DNA from: Cerrena zonata
Taxonomy: Eukaryota; Basidiomycota; Agaricomycetes; Polyporales; Cerrenaceae
Direction: 5' to 3'
Assembly (NCBI GenBank): GCA_038087015.1
Contig: JASBNA010000066.1
Span: 1-64,000, forward strand
DNA: 64,000 bases
The notes under the pieces: generated by a model
Database searches by the model: none
What the model saw: the letters and a program-made list of their open reading frames with translations, nothing else
Told to the model about the DNA's origin: nothing
Shown here: positions 1 to 9,350 of the stretch, in pieces
Position numbering within the stretch: position 1 is the first letter of the stretch
Layout of the letters: each line of letters starts with the position of its first letter
Position numbers and translations under genes: made by a program

Positions 1-135
1 TTAAAAAAGCCTTTAGAACCACTCTAGTCAAAGTCCGAATGTTTCAGTGTGAACCACTTGCTATCAAATATATGCGAGCATTTGATTTGTCTCAATTTTC
101 ACAAGAAAAACCGCGAGAAGTGTTTTTCATTTCTC

Positions 136-290
136 TGCTTGACTATTTTTATGCTTGAGCATTCACTATTTTAATTTTACTAATTAATTTGGATGCTTGA
201 GTAACTTCTTTGGATGCTTGAATGGTAATGCTAGGCAACTCAAGTGCAATGCATGTAAGTTATGTTTGTGGTATTGCAACATCTGCTTGA
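136..290. promoter_or_regulatory. Cluster of five TGCTTGA heptamers
   Basis: Exact TGCTTGA occurs at 136-142, 152-158, 194-200, 215-221 and 284-290, all on the plus strand. The third and fourth copies belong to a longer direct repeat, TTGGATGCTTGA, spaced 21 bases apart. Five copies of a heptamer in 155 bases is far more than chance. The function is unknown; a transcription-factor cluster or a decayed minisatellite are both possible. Confidence 0.4.
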
Positions 291-901
291 GTAGAGAAGT
301 ACGCTTTTACTAAAAATAGGGGCCATCTAAGAGCATCAGGGCAGTGTCATAAACTATGGATTTTTACATTTTCTGCAAAAATCACTAGTTTGTTTAGAGA
401 TTCATCCAACTCAGACTAATTTTTTTCATTTTTTTGAAAAATTTCACCAAAATACGTATTTTCTACAAACTACCGTATTTTCTACAAACCAAATACGAAT
501 TCTCTACTATCTGAAAACTAACCACAATCTAGCACCATATTGCGCAAAGATCTTGTGGTCAATCCATAAGCAATTGTTTTCATTCAATATCCGGTTTTGC
601 TTTCTAGACTTATACTTTATCAATAAACATGGTGACTTTCAACTTAGCCAAGGCGTCCTACTTCAGTACCTTAACTAGTTAGTGTCTTACCTAGTTAGCT
701 AGCGTCTTAGCTAGTCTTGAATAGTCTTAAGTAACTTCAATGTTTAAATGGTCTAAATAGTCTTAATTAGCATCTTAATGCAACGATTTTGAGGCGGAAA
801 AAATGTCACATTGAAAAAAATGTCAAGACGAAACTTAAGCTTTTCTTGTTAGTACAAGGTCCTATATTTGAAGCATACACTACGGAGACGTTATTGGGTG
901 A

Positions 902-907
902 TATAAA
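902..907 (+). promoter_or_regulatory. TATA box of SMF-type transporter
   Basis: TATAAA at 902-907 lies about 52 bases upstream of the chosen ATG at 959, a usual distance for a yeast TATA element with a short leader. Confidence 0.45.
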
Positions 908-958
908 TACGTGGGAAAATAATACTTGAAGCAAGAATCCCTTTTAAAACAAGCCAAT

Positions 959-2587
959 ATGGATGAGGTAAGTGACAGTCATGTGGGAAACAGCTCAGGA
1001 ACGTATTTGCATAATAGAGTTCACGAAACGGGGAAGACTGAATCTATTAGAGATACATCGATTGAAATACCAAATGGTCGAATGAATAAAGTTAATGAAA
1101 AGAGGAAGGAAGTCTTTAACAAGACAGTAAGGGTTTTAAAACAGTTTTTCGCTCAGTATGGATCATCATTAATGGTTAGTGTTGCCTATATGGATCCTGG
1201 TAATTATGCTACTGGTATTACAGCAGGAGCATCAAATAAATTTAGTCTTCTTTTCATTGTGTTTATTTCGAATGTTATTGCCATTTTTTTACAAAGTTTA
1301 TGTATCAAATTAGGTACAGTTACTGGGTATGATTTAGCTCGTTGTCTGAGAGAATATTTTCCTAGATGGTTAAATATTATATTATGGTTCTTAGCAGAAT
1401 GTGCTATCATTGCTACGGATGTTGCAGAAGTTATTGGTTCTGCCATTGCTTTGAATGTTTTATTAAAAATCCCTTTACCTGCTGGGGTTGCAATTACTAT
1501 TGTTGATGTTTTATTTGTTTTAATGGCTTATAGAAATGATACTTCTCTGACTAGATTAATAAGAATTTTTGAATATATTGTTGGTGCTTTGGTATTAGCA
1601 GTAACAATTTGTTTTGCAGTTGAATTATCGGCAATTCCTGGGGATTCAAATACTATTAGAGAAGTTTTCCTTGGATTTTTACCAAATGATCAAATGTTCA
1701 AAGGTAAAGGTATGACCATTGCTACTTCAATTATTGGTTCCACTGTTATGATCCATTCATTATTTTTAGGGAGTGGATTGGTTCAACCTCGTTTAAGAGA
1801 ATATGATGTTACTCATGGATTAATCAAATTAAATGATATTGTTGATAAATATGATGATGAAAAAAAAGATTCGACTGAAAAAGAAGCTGATTTTTTTTAT
1901 AAACATTATAAACCATCATATCAATCAATTAATCATTTACTTAAATATTCAATCGCTGAATTAGTTATTACCTTATTTACTTTTGCTCTTTTCGTTAATT
2001 CAGCAATTTTAATTGTAGCTGGTGCTACTTTATATGGAACTGAAGAAGCAATTGATGCTGATTTATATACTATTCATGATTTACTTTCAAGAAATTTAGC
2101 TCCGGCAATTGGTACTGTTTTCATGTTGGCTTTATTATTTAGTGGTCAAAGTGCTGGTATTGTTTGTACGATTGCTGGTCAAATGGTTAGTGAAGGTCAT
2201 ATTAATTGGACTTTAAAACCTTGGATTCGTCGTTTAGTAACTCGAGGTATTTCCATCGTTCCTTGTTTGGTTATTTCGCTTTGTATTGGTCGTGGTGGGT
2301 TAAATGCTGCTTTGAATATTTCTCAAGTGGTTATTTCAATCTTATTACCTCCTTTAACCCTTCCTCTTATCTACTTCACTTGTAAGAAATCAATCATGAG
2401 AATTGAAATCCCTCAAGAATTACAACCAGAAAGAGAAGCTGAAGATTCAGATGGTGCTGAGGGTAAAAAATACAAATACATGCATAACAATTGGCTCACT
2501 AGTATCTTGGTTATAGCAATCTGGTTATTTGTATCAGTATTAAATGTCTATGCAATTGTTCAAATGGCAATGGATGGGGTTGATTAA
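959..2587 (+). CDS. SMF12: NRAMP-family divalent metal transporter (SMF-like)
   Basis: This is a proton-coupled Mn2+/Fe2+-type transporter of the NRAMP family, 542 residues, expected in the plasma or endosomal/vacuolar membrane. A hydrophilic N-terminus of about 60 residues is followed by roughly eleven hydrophobic segments. The TM1 metal-binding motif DPGN is intact (residues 79-82). In TM6 the usual Met-Pro-His motif reads Met-Ile-His (264-266) before SLFLGSGLVQPRL. A charged loop sits near residues 295-320, and the C-terminus ends in a hydrophobic helix. The start is the first in-frame ATG; the open frame extends upstream to 926 only through a TTG codon. The symbol follows Candida usage for the SMF paralogue next to the AFT/TPK2 region and is less certain than the family. 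A TATA box lies just upstream. Confidence 0.85.
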   Translation: MDEVSDSHVGNSSGTYLHNRVHETGKTESIRDTSIEIPNGRMNKVNEKRKEVFNKTVRVLKQFFAQYGSSLMVSVAYMDPGNYATGITAGASNKFSLLFIVFISNVIAIFLQSLCIKLGTVTGYDLARCLREYFPRWLNIILWFLAECAIIATDVAEVIGSAIALNVLLKIPLPAGVAITIVDVLFVLMAYRNDTSLTRLIRIFEYIVGALVLAVTICFAVELSAIPGDSNTIREVFLGFLPNDQMFKGKGMTIATSIIGSTVMIHSLFLGSGLVQPRLREYDVTHGLIKLNDIVDKYDDEKKDSTEKEADFFYKHYKPSYQSINHLLKYSIAELVITLFTFALFVNSAILIVAGATLYGTEEAIDADLYTIHDLLSRNLAPAIGTVFMLALLFSGQSAGIVCTIAGQMVSEGHINWTLKPWIRRLVTRGISIVPCLVISLCIGRGGLNAALNISQVVISILLPPLTLPLIYFTCKKSIMRIEIPQELQPEREAEDSDGAEGKKYKYMHNNWLTSILVIAIWLFVSVLNVYAIVQMAMDGVD

Positions 2588-3818
2588 TTTGCAGCATTCA
2601 ATCCCCTATTAGTCAAGTTGCAAAACTCAAATATATGTATATTACAAAACTAAACAAAACTACTATTGCAACATTGCTTATTTGTAGCCTGCCCAACCAG
2701 ATCAATACATATGTCCACAAATACTATAACTGGCCATCCCTTCGTCTAATTGCCGTTTTGTTCAATTTGTCCTGCCGGCATTACTAATTTCACGAACATT
2801 CACCCTTACAACGGAAACCAGTCGGCTCTTCTTGAGACTCACCAACCCCTTAGTTTCATTAGAAATCAAGGAGCTATTGCAAGTAGTAGTACCAATCGAT
2901 TAATGTCTATATAATTTGTGTATCAGTAATACAATAAGCTAATTGTTAAAGGGAGAGCGTGTGGAACAACAAAAAATTGGGAAAAACCCTAAAAATCTCA
3001 TTGAAATTTAAAGCAAATGGAGATTATTACTCTTTTCCTCTTCCCATCAGTCAATTGCAGTGATATTCCAATCAATTCAATCAATTGTCTATAGTACCAG
3101 TCTTTATAACTCAAAGAAGTATTAGAAGCATTGATTATCTTCTAGTTTTCCGTATTCCTTAAACTCCATATTCGTTGTTTTTTTTTTGTTCCTTTCCTTT
3201 TTTTTTTGTATCTCATTATCCTTGTTATCGAAGAATACAAATTCATATAAAAACAATCGATAACTTATCTGGATCTCCGAGATTAATCTTAAGTTTGTTT
3301 CATTGATTTTGTTTATTGAAATAGCTCATTTATTTATCAGGTTTACTTAAAACTTCGATTGAACCCTTTTTTTTCTTCGTTTTTTTGTTCCCTTTAGAAT
3401 TTTTTTCTTCATTGCTATTTTCCAGTTGATACGAAGTTTAAAGATTCTCTCTCCCTAATAACTTCTTTTGCGTACATCAACACTGCATCTCGAAATTAAA
3501 CTTTTTGTTGTCCTTTTGGTATTCGCAACGCTATTCAATTAGAGAAGTTTATTTGCTCCGACAAATTTTTCGTGTTTCTTCGGGCATTCGTTTAATTAAA
3601 CTCCATTAAAAGATTAATTACTCATTGGAATTTTAGCTAACATAGCCAATTCACCGTTATCTTCTTTGTGGTTTGCGTTGCTTTGTTACTTACATTTTAT
3701 GTATAACTCTTGAAAATTTTGAATTTTTGAATATTTGAATTTTTTTTCTATTACAAAAGGAAAAAAAAAAAAAAATAAATAAATAGAATAGAACCTTGGA
3801 TTCCTCCTTTGCATTTAA
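2588..3818. other. Long intergenic region upstream of TPK2
   Basis: These 1.2 kb contain no convincing gene. They are rich in T/C tracts (for example around 3176-3210 and 3365-3410) and end in a run of 14 A about 40-60 bases before the TPK2 ATG. A long promoter and 5' leader is plausible for a regulated signalling kinase. No tRNA or structured RNA was recognised. Confidence 0.5.
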
Positions 3819-5164
3819 ATGCCTTCAAACATATTGAAAAAACTTCATATCACTAGGCTGAATAATTCAGATTCCAATTCCAATTCCAATTCAAATAGTG
3901 CTGAAATTTCCGTTAATTCCTTAAATAATATCGAATCAATGAATTATTACCCAGATCAATCTTTCCAGCAGTCTCAGCATCAGCAAGCTCCAACTTCTCA
4001 ACAACAAGAACAAGCTCATCACGATCAACAGGTACACCAACATAATCAACAAATACACCAACAACTACAACAACAACAGCAACAACAGCAACTATCTCAA
4101 CATTCTGCAATTACTGAACAACAGCAACAACAAATCAGGATCCAACAACAACGTACTAATGATGCAATCCAACGTTCCCTTTTACCTGAGCGTTCTACCA
4201 TTTCAAAAGGTAAATATTCTTTAACTGATTTTCATATCATGAGAACTTTAGGTACAGGTTCTTTTGGTCGTGTTCATTTGGTTCGCTCAGTTCATAATGG
4301 TCGTTATTATGCTATCAAAGTATTGAAAAAACATCAAGTTGTTAAAATGAAACAAGTTGAACATACTAATGATGAACGTAGAATGTTAAAATTAGTTGAA
4401 CACCCATTTTTAATTCGTATGTGGGGACTTTCCAAGATCTGAAAAATTTATTTATGGTTATGGATTATATTGAAGGTGGTGAATTATTTTCCCTTTTAAG
4501 AAAATCTCAACGCTTCCCAAACCCAGTGGCTAAATTTTATGCTGCCGAAGTTGTTTTAGCTTTAGAATATTTACATAGTCATGATATTATTTATCGTGAT
4601 TTGAAACCTGAAAATATATTACTAGATCGTAATGGTCATATAAAAATAACTGATTTTGGTTTTGCTAAAGAAGTTTCAACTGTTACTTGGACTTTATGTG
4701 GTACACCTGATTATATTGCTCCTGAAGTTATTACTACCAAACCTTATAATAAATCAGTTGATTGGTGGTCTTTAGGGGTCTTAATTTATGAAATGTTAGC
4801 TGGATATACCCCATTTTATGATTCAACTCCAATGAAAACTTATGAAAAAATTTTATCTGGTAAAATTCATTTCCCAAGTTTTATGGGTCCCGATGTTATT
4901 GATTTATTATCAAGATTAATAACTGCTGATTTAACTAGTAGGTTAGGTAATTTATTAAATGGTCCTGCTGACATTAGAAACCATTCTTGGTTTTCAGAAG
5001 TCGTTTGGGAAAAATTGTTAGCTAAAGATATTGAAACTCCTTACGAACCTCCAATTACTGCTGGTGTTGGTGATTCATCATTGTTTGACCATTATCCTGA
5101 AGAACATTTAGACTATGGTTCGATTGGAGAAGACCCTTACTCTCAATACTTCAACGATTTCTAA
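3819..5164 (+). CDS. TPK2: cAMP-dependent protein kinase catalytic subunit, TPK2-type (one frameshift)
   Basis: This is the PKA catalytic subunit, the effector of Ras-cAMP signalling in growth and morphogenesis. A Gln/Asn/Ser-rich N-terminus of about 130 residues with polyglutamine runs precedes an AGC kinase domain. Visible motifs are the glycine loop GTGSFGRV (from residue 145), the VAIK-type lysine K167, catalytic [15 protein letters not shown], activation loop [10 protein letters not shown] and the C-terminal tail ending in an FxxF-like NDF. Wording in the domain is closest to S. cerevisiae Tpk2. The frame breaks at about 4422-4427: the first frame stops at 4442, and the conserved text resumes one frame back, from W-G-T-F-Q-D onward. 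One base is missing, most simply a G from the GGGG run. All other kinase motifs are intact, so a sequencing error is likelier than a pseudogene. Confidence 0.9.
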
Positions 5165-5703
5165 TCTAATATCAAAAAGAAAAAAAAAAAAACGAACCTC
5201 CCCATCCAAAAAAAAAACAAAAAAAAATCCATAACCAGGTCTTTCTTTTTCCCATTGAGGTTCAGCCTTAATCAGCCTTATTTCCCTTTTGTTTTAGTAT
5301 GTCTAAATTATTCACTTCGAAAATCTTTTGATCTCTAGTATTTTTGCTTTTCTTGTTATTTGTTTGATTTCGATCTTTACCTGTTTCTATTACCTTATTC
5401 ATGTCCTAGTTTCCCCGGTTGAATGATTTTTGTTTTCGAGAACTTTTCTTTTATTTAAATTTATATACAACGTATATATGTAAACGTTTATTTCCTATTT
5501 TGTTATTTCTAGTTTCTTAATACACCATTTTATTTACATGGTCTTTTTAATGGAATTTTATTTTATTATTAAGTTATAAAAGTAAAATCTAACGATAATT
5601 GGAAGAACTGAACATAACTAATTGAAAATATAACCCTTTCAATTATTTAATGTTAACTATAGTACAAGGTTTTCTATAAGTAATTTGATATTCAAGAGTT
5701 TCT
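5165..5703. other. Convergent 3' region between TPK2 and RPB9
   Basis: This gene-free convergent interval has an A-rich run just after the TPK2 stop (5176-5230) and AT-rich sequence toward RPB9, as expected for two 3' UTRs with poly(A) signals. Nothing else was seen. Confidence 0.5.
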
Positions 5704-6042
5704 TCACACCCTAAATACATTCTTACATTCCAAACACACATAGAATAAAATCATACTAGTATCTTTTCTTCTCTGTTGAGATTGGAAAAAAACACAGTCT
5801 TTATTCCCACAAGTTGGACATTCTTTATCCGATCTTGGTAAAGTTGGGTCTGATCCAATATCTTGCACAACACCAGCAGTTTCACCAATATTTGTTATCA
5901 ATTCATGTCTGTAAACTTTAGGGTTTTCAGCCAATTCAGTATAATCACAATTACGACATGAATATAATAATCTGGCATTATCCTTATCCTCTCGAGGATA
6001 CAACATATTATTGCATTCAGCACAGAATCTGAAAGAAGCCAT
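5704..6042 (-). CDS. RPB9: RNA polymerase II subunit Rpb9
   Basis: This 112-residue zinc-ribbon subunit of Pol II acts in start-site selection, elongation fidelity and transcription-coupled repair. The N-terminal ribbon has C7-x2-C10 and C29-x2-C32; the C-terminal ribbon has C75-x2-C78 and C103-x2-C106. Between them lies the family linker with [20 protein letters not shown]. The S. cerevisiae protein has 122 residues; this one ends shortly after the last cysteine pair. Unlike Rpa12 (14.5 kb), it lacks the acidic Asp-Glu hairpin used for RNA cleavage. It is transcribed divergently from MNP1. The start is an ATG with a good family match from residue 4. Confidence 0.96.
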   Translation of the reverse strand: MASFRFCAECNNMLYPREDKDNARLLYSCRNCDYTELAENPKVYRHELITNIGETAGVVQDIGSDPTLPRSDKECPTCGNKDCVFFQSQQRRKDTSMILFYVCLECKNVFRV

Positions 6043-6393
6043 ATCTACTTTATTATTGAGTCCTCAATCAAAAAACAAAAAAACAAAAAAAGAGAAGTGA
6101 ATTTCAATACTTCTAAGTACGGCCTTTCCACAGTTAATCAACCTCAGCCAGCTGGTGTAAATGAGTTCTAAGAATTAACGGTACTTGTTGTTTTAGCTAT
6201 TCAATTTTTTTTTTTCATTTCCAGTTTGTTTGAAAATGTACGGAGGTTTATCAAAGTCGTGCAAAGGAAAAGTTGGAAAATTTTCATTTTTTTTTTTTTT
6301 TTGATTCTTTGGTCAAAAGTTGATCAACATCGAGTCCAATCAATTTCTTTATATTCTTAAGCTTTTATACCTTCACCATAGTCAGTAAATATA
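6043..6393. promoter_or_regulatory. Divergent RPB9-MNP1 promoter with AATGTACGGAGGTTT element
   Basis: This is the shared upstream region of RPB9 (minus) and MNP1 (plus). It has T-rich tracts at 6207-6217 and 6287-6302. AATGTACGGAGGTTT at 6235-6249 lies 159 bases before the MNP1 ATG. The identical 15-mer, in the same orientation, lies 156 bases before the CCT5 ATG (16531-16545), which suggests a shared activator site. The CGG core would suit a Zn2Cys6 factor, but no factor can be named from the sequence. Confidence 0.45.
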
Positions 6394-6906
6394 ATGTCTT
6401 TGTTACGTCAAGCCGTTAGACCTTCATTGAGATTGGCCACCAGAAGAATCGCTCCAGTAGCTGTTCGTTTCAACTCATCAGCACCAGCTGCTGAAAAAGC
6501 ACCAGTTGATCCAAAAATTTCTGCCATCGTTGACCAAATTTCTACTTTAACTTTATTGGAAACTTCTACTTTAGTTTCTGAATTGAAAGAAAGATTGAAT
6601 ATTCCAGACATCTCATTCCCAGCAGCTGGTGCTGCTCCAGCTGCTCCAGCTGCTCCAGTGGAAGAAGAAGTTAAAGAAGTTGTTGAAGAAAAAACCATCT
6701 TTTCTATTAAATTAGAATCTTTTGATGCCAAATCTAAACCAAAGATTATCAAAGAAGTCAAAGGTTTATTAGGTTTATCTTTAGTTGATTCCAAAAAATT
6801 CGTTGAAGCTGCTCCAAAAGTTTTGAAAGATAATGTTGCTAAAGAAGATGCTGATAAGATTAAAGCCACTTTAGAAGGTTTAGGAGCTAAAATTGTTTTG
6901 GAATAA
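6394..6906 (+). CDS. MNP1: Mitochondrial large-subunit ribosomal protein bL12m
   Basis: This 170-residue mitochondrial L7/L12 is the stalk protein that recruits translation factors to the mitoribosome. The first ~28 residues are rich in Arg/Ser/Ala with no acids, a typical matrix-targeting presequence. An N-terminal dimerisation helix follows (about 40-70), then an Ala/Pro hinge (about 77-92), then the globular C-terminal domain with LESFDAKSKPKIIKEVK and GLGLSLVDSKKFVE-type L12 text. The long antisense frame across this gene is a shadow caused by codon bias. Confidence 0.93.
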   Translation: MSLLRQAVRPSLRLATRRIAPVAVRFNSSAPAAEKAPVDPKISAIVDQISTLTLLETSTLVSELKERLNIPDISFPAAGAAPAAPAAPVEEEVKEVVEEKTIFSIKLESFDAKSKPKIIKEVKGLLGLSLVDSKKFVEAAPKVLKDNVAKEDADKIKATLEGLGAKIVLE

Positions 6907-7272
6907 GCAAGTTGTTATTAATTTAACTATTCAATCGGAGTAATATAAAAAGTTTTTTTAAAAAAAGAAAAAAAAGAATCATAAATATATAACAATAGAT
7001 GAATTTAATGAATTTCAACTCATAAACAATTTCAACGTCAAAGAATTAAAGGTTTTAGAATTATCTTTTCATTTTTTGATGTTTTTTTGCTTTCTTCCAT
7101 GATACATTATAATCATAGTTATATGATCAAAGTCCTGTATATATAAATCAATCTTATATTAATTTTTTGTTTATATAATTCTGTAGTAAAATATGCTTTC
7201 TATGACTCTTGAAGTATAATAGCTTAAAATGCAATTATAGTAAAATTTAAATATGAGATTAAGAAAAGTGGT
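6907..7272. other. Convergent 3' region after MNP1
   Basis: This AT-rich interval lies between the convergent ends of MNP1 and the uncharacterised gene at 7273-8673. It has A-rich runs shortly after the MNP1 stop. No gene, RNA or repeat was seen. Confidence 0.45.
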
Positions 7273-8673
7273 TTAAAAAATCTCGTTTTTATCATATATA
7301 GTACTATTTCGTCTACTCGCCAAAGCTGACAAGAAAGAAGCTCTTTTCGGGGCAGAATCATCTTGAGATGTCGGATTAGTATTGAAGTTCGTTTCAGATG
7401 TAACATACATTGATTGTGGACGGCGCCTAGCTGGTACTCTTCTAACTCGGGAGTTATTCCCAATTTGGGAGTCGAGATTACTTACTCCCATATTATTAGC
7501 TGGTGGAATACCCTCAGTAAATACACTGGATCTCATTGGCGTATTGTAGTTATTAAGTGGGATATTCTGATGAAGAGGAGTGTGTGATTTATTAGAAGCA
7601 CTTATCTTATTATTATTCATTTCATTGACATTATAGGATTGTGTTGGATATTTTGAATCCATGTAGTATAATTGTTTATTATTGTGATGAGGTTCGTCAA
7701 TACCATCCTTATGATCATGACTTTGGCTTTCTTCATCATCAAATTCACTATTTTCCTCATCTTCATTAAACCTATTAGGGGGAGGAGGAGGTAACGTAAA
7801 ATTAGTTGAATCTTTTGAAAAATGTCTACTTGAAGGTCTTTCATTCCACAAAGGTCCTGGGATCTGGGAAGGTTTATTGTTATCTCTAATGTTAAGTTTA
7901 TTAGTATTATTAATAAGATCATCCTCATTATAAGATACAAGGGACGAAGATGAGTTTGTAATATGATTTTGTAGAATACCCAATCTACCACTACGATTTA
8001 GTTGAATATTCCCAGTACTGAATCTATTTGGATGAGTGCTTATTGGATGCTTTGAAGATGAATAAGTTGGTTGATGCTCTTGAGAATATTGATTATCTTG
8101 GGGTTGGGAATATTGATTATCTTGTTGTTGAGAAAACTTTTGGTGTAACCTAGAGGTAACATAACTTGGTGAATTGACTCTATTATTTGAAAGAAAGTTT
8201 TGTTGATACAATTGGCGACGTAAATGATCATTATTTTCTTGACCAGGAACTAATTGACTAGCGTTAGACATTTCACTATTAAACCTAGTATCATTGACCA
8301 AGTTGCATAAATTTTCAACCAAAACTTGTAATTTAGTATATATATGACTGGGGATATCATTATTGGTAAATTGTATTGCTAGAGCTTGGGTCAAATTATT
8401 TGTAGCCATGAGTATTTCATTAAGACTTGTCTTTTGAGTTTGAGTTAAATATCCTGATGTTATAACTCCATCATTCAATTCAGATAATCCTTTTAAAACT
8501 AATTTATAATTAAGTTCAGATTGTTGCAAATTTTTACCTTGTTGCAATCTACTCAATAATGCTTTAGCCTGTCCCAGGGCATTTGTCATCTGAATATTCG
8601 AGAACGTTGATGACCCAATTCTTTCATTTGACGATGGCCCACCATCATGAATCCGATTACTATTATTATCCAT
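7273..8673 (-). CDS. Uncharacterised low-complexity protein
   Basis: I do not recognise this 466-residue protein. The first ~120 residues look folded and mostly helical, with many Leu/Asn/Gln heptads around ALGQAKALLSRLQ and LQVLVENLCNLV. The rest is low-complexity: Asn/Ser/Gln-rich stretches, a tandem QDNQYSQP repeat near residues 185-200, a proline run (LPPPPPNRF), an acidic patch and His/Asn-rich text. The C-terminus is basic and serine-rich, with RRVPARRRPQS and RRNST, which resemble basophilic (PKA-type) kinase sites. No transmembrane segment was seen. It is transcribed divergently from the AFT gene. A scaffold or RNA-associated role is only a guess. Confidence 0.75.
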   Translation of the reverse strand: MDNNSNRIHDGGPSSNERIGSSTFSNIQMTNALGQAKALLSRLQQGKNLQQSELNYKLVLKGLSELNDGVITSGYLTQTQKTSLNEILMATNNLTQALAIQFTNNDIPSHIYTKLQVLVENLCNLVNDTRFNSEMSNASQLVPGQENNDHLRRQLYQQNFLSNNRVNSPSYVTSRLHQKFSQQQDNQYSQPQDNQYSQEHQPTYSSSKHPISTHPNRFSTGNIQLNRSGRLGILQNHITNSSSSLVSYNEDDLINNTNKLNIRDNNKPSQIPGPLWNERPSSRHFSKDSTNFTLPPPPPNRFNEDEENSEFDDEESQSHDHKDGIDEPHHNNKQLYYMDSKYPTQSYNVNEMNNNKISASNKSHTPLHQNIPLNNYNTPMRSSVFTEGIPPANNMGVSNLDSQIGNNSRVRRVPARRRPQSMYVTSETNFNTNPTSQDDSAPKRASFLSALASRRNSTIYDKNEIF

Positions 8674-9350
8674 ACTTAAATAATTGAATACTTATAACCT
8701 TATTTCAATCCTAAGTTAACTAATAATCTTTGTTTATGTATATTGATCCAAGGGATTAGAGCTTCTGCAAATACTAAGGCTTTATTTATTTTGTTTTTTC
8801 GATTCTCTATTTGACACTATTCAACCCGGTTAAGAATATGTAAACATAGATCAAAACGCTTCACCTCTGCTAATATCAAGTTAACAGCCACTATAACTTA
8901 GTAAAGAGAAAAATTGCAATACTCAAAAAAGAACCAGAAAGAAACCTTTCACCAGCAACTTCGACCGAATTATCAAGGATTAATGACGTTTCTATGTTGT
9001 CCCATTGAAAATCTAAACCCATTCTTAATCGTCAAGCCGTTTTTATCAAACTTTTTTTTGTTTGGTTCCTTTTGTGTGTGTATAGGGTTTGAAGAGACAA
9101 AGACCCACACACCAACTGGAGAACATCAAAAAAAAATTAACTTACAAGAGAAGAAAGGATTGTTATCAAAGAGGTATAAGTCCATAACTAATTCGTTTAG
9201 CCCGAACATAAGCTGATAGATAAGAGAGCTCAATAGAGAAACTGATTCATAATTGAGTTGTTTTGGAGTTGTTGGAATGAAGTTTTGCTAGAAAGGAAGA
9301 AACAACATAATATCCAAATCACGTCGGTTCAATACATACATATATGTGTT
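8674..9350. other. Divergent intergenic region upstream of the AFT gene
   Basis: This is 677 bases of promoter and leader shared with the divergent uncharacterised gene. A 100-codon open frame at 8914-9216 starts only at TTG, has no recognisable content and is probably chance. A minimal upstream ORF, ATG AAG TTT TGC TAG, lies at 9277-9291, 60 bases before the AFT ATG and out of frame with it. It could lower translation if the transcript starts upstream. Confidence 0.4.

Larger units (their letters stand above)
1..958. other. Intergenic region and SMF upstream region with short repeated motifs
   Basis: No ORF in this stretch looks like a gene. It is AT-rich and holds two clusters of short repeats: five exact TGCTTGA heptamers between 136 and 290, and four GTCTTA hexamers between 684 and 765 inside imperfect CTAGTTAG repeats. 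A short direct repeat (CGTATTTTCTACAAAC) occurs twice around 456-490. A TATAAA box at 902-907 lies about 55 bases before the ATG of the metal transporter. The motifs could be upstream control sites for that gene or decayed repetitive DNA; the sequence alone does not decide. Confidence 0.5.

Noticed and set aside
4416..4421. GTATGT in TPK2 as a possible 5' splice site at the frame break
   Set aside because: It encodes the conserved Arg-Met-Trp, and the conserved text continues at once in another frame with no intron-sized gap, branch site or acceptor.
6408..6869. 153-codon antisense frame across MNP1
   Set aside because: Alanine/serine-rich shadow of the real gene in the opposite strand.
8914..9216. 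100-codon plus-strand open frame upstream of the AFT gene
   Set aside because: It starts only at TTG, has no recognisable domain and lies in a divergent promoter/leader.
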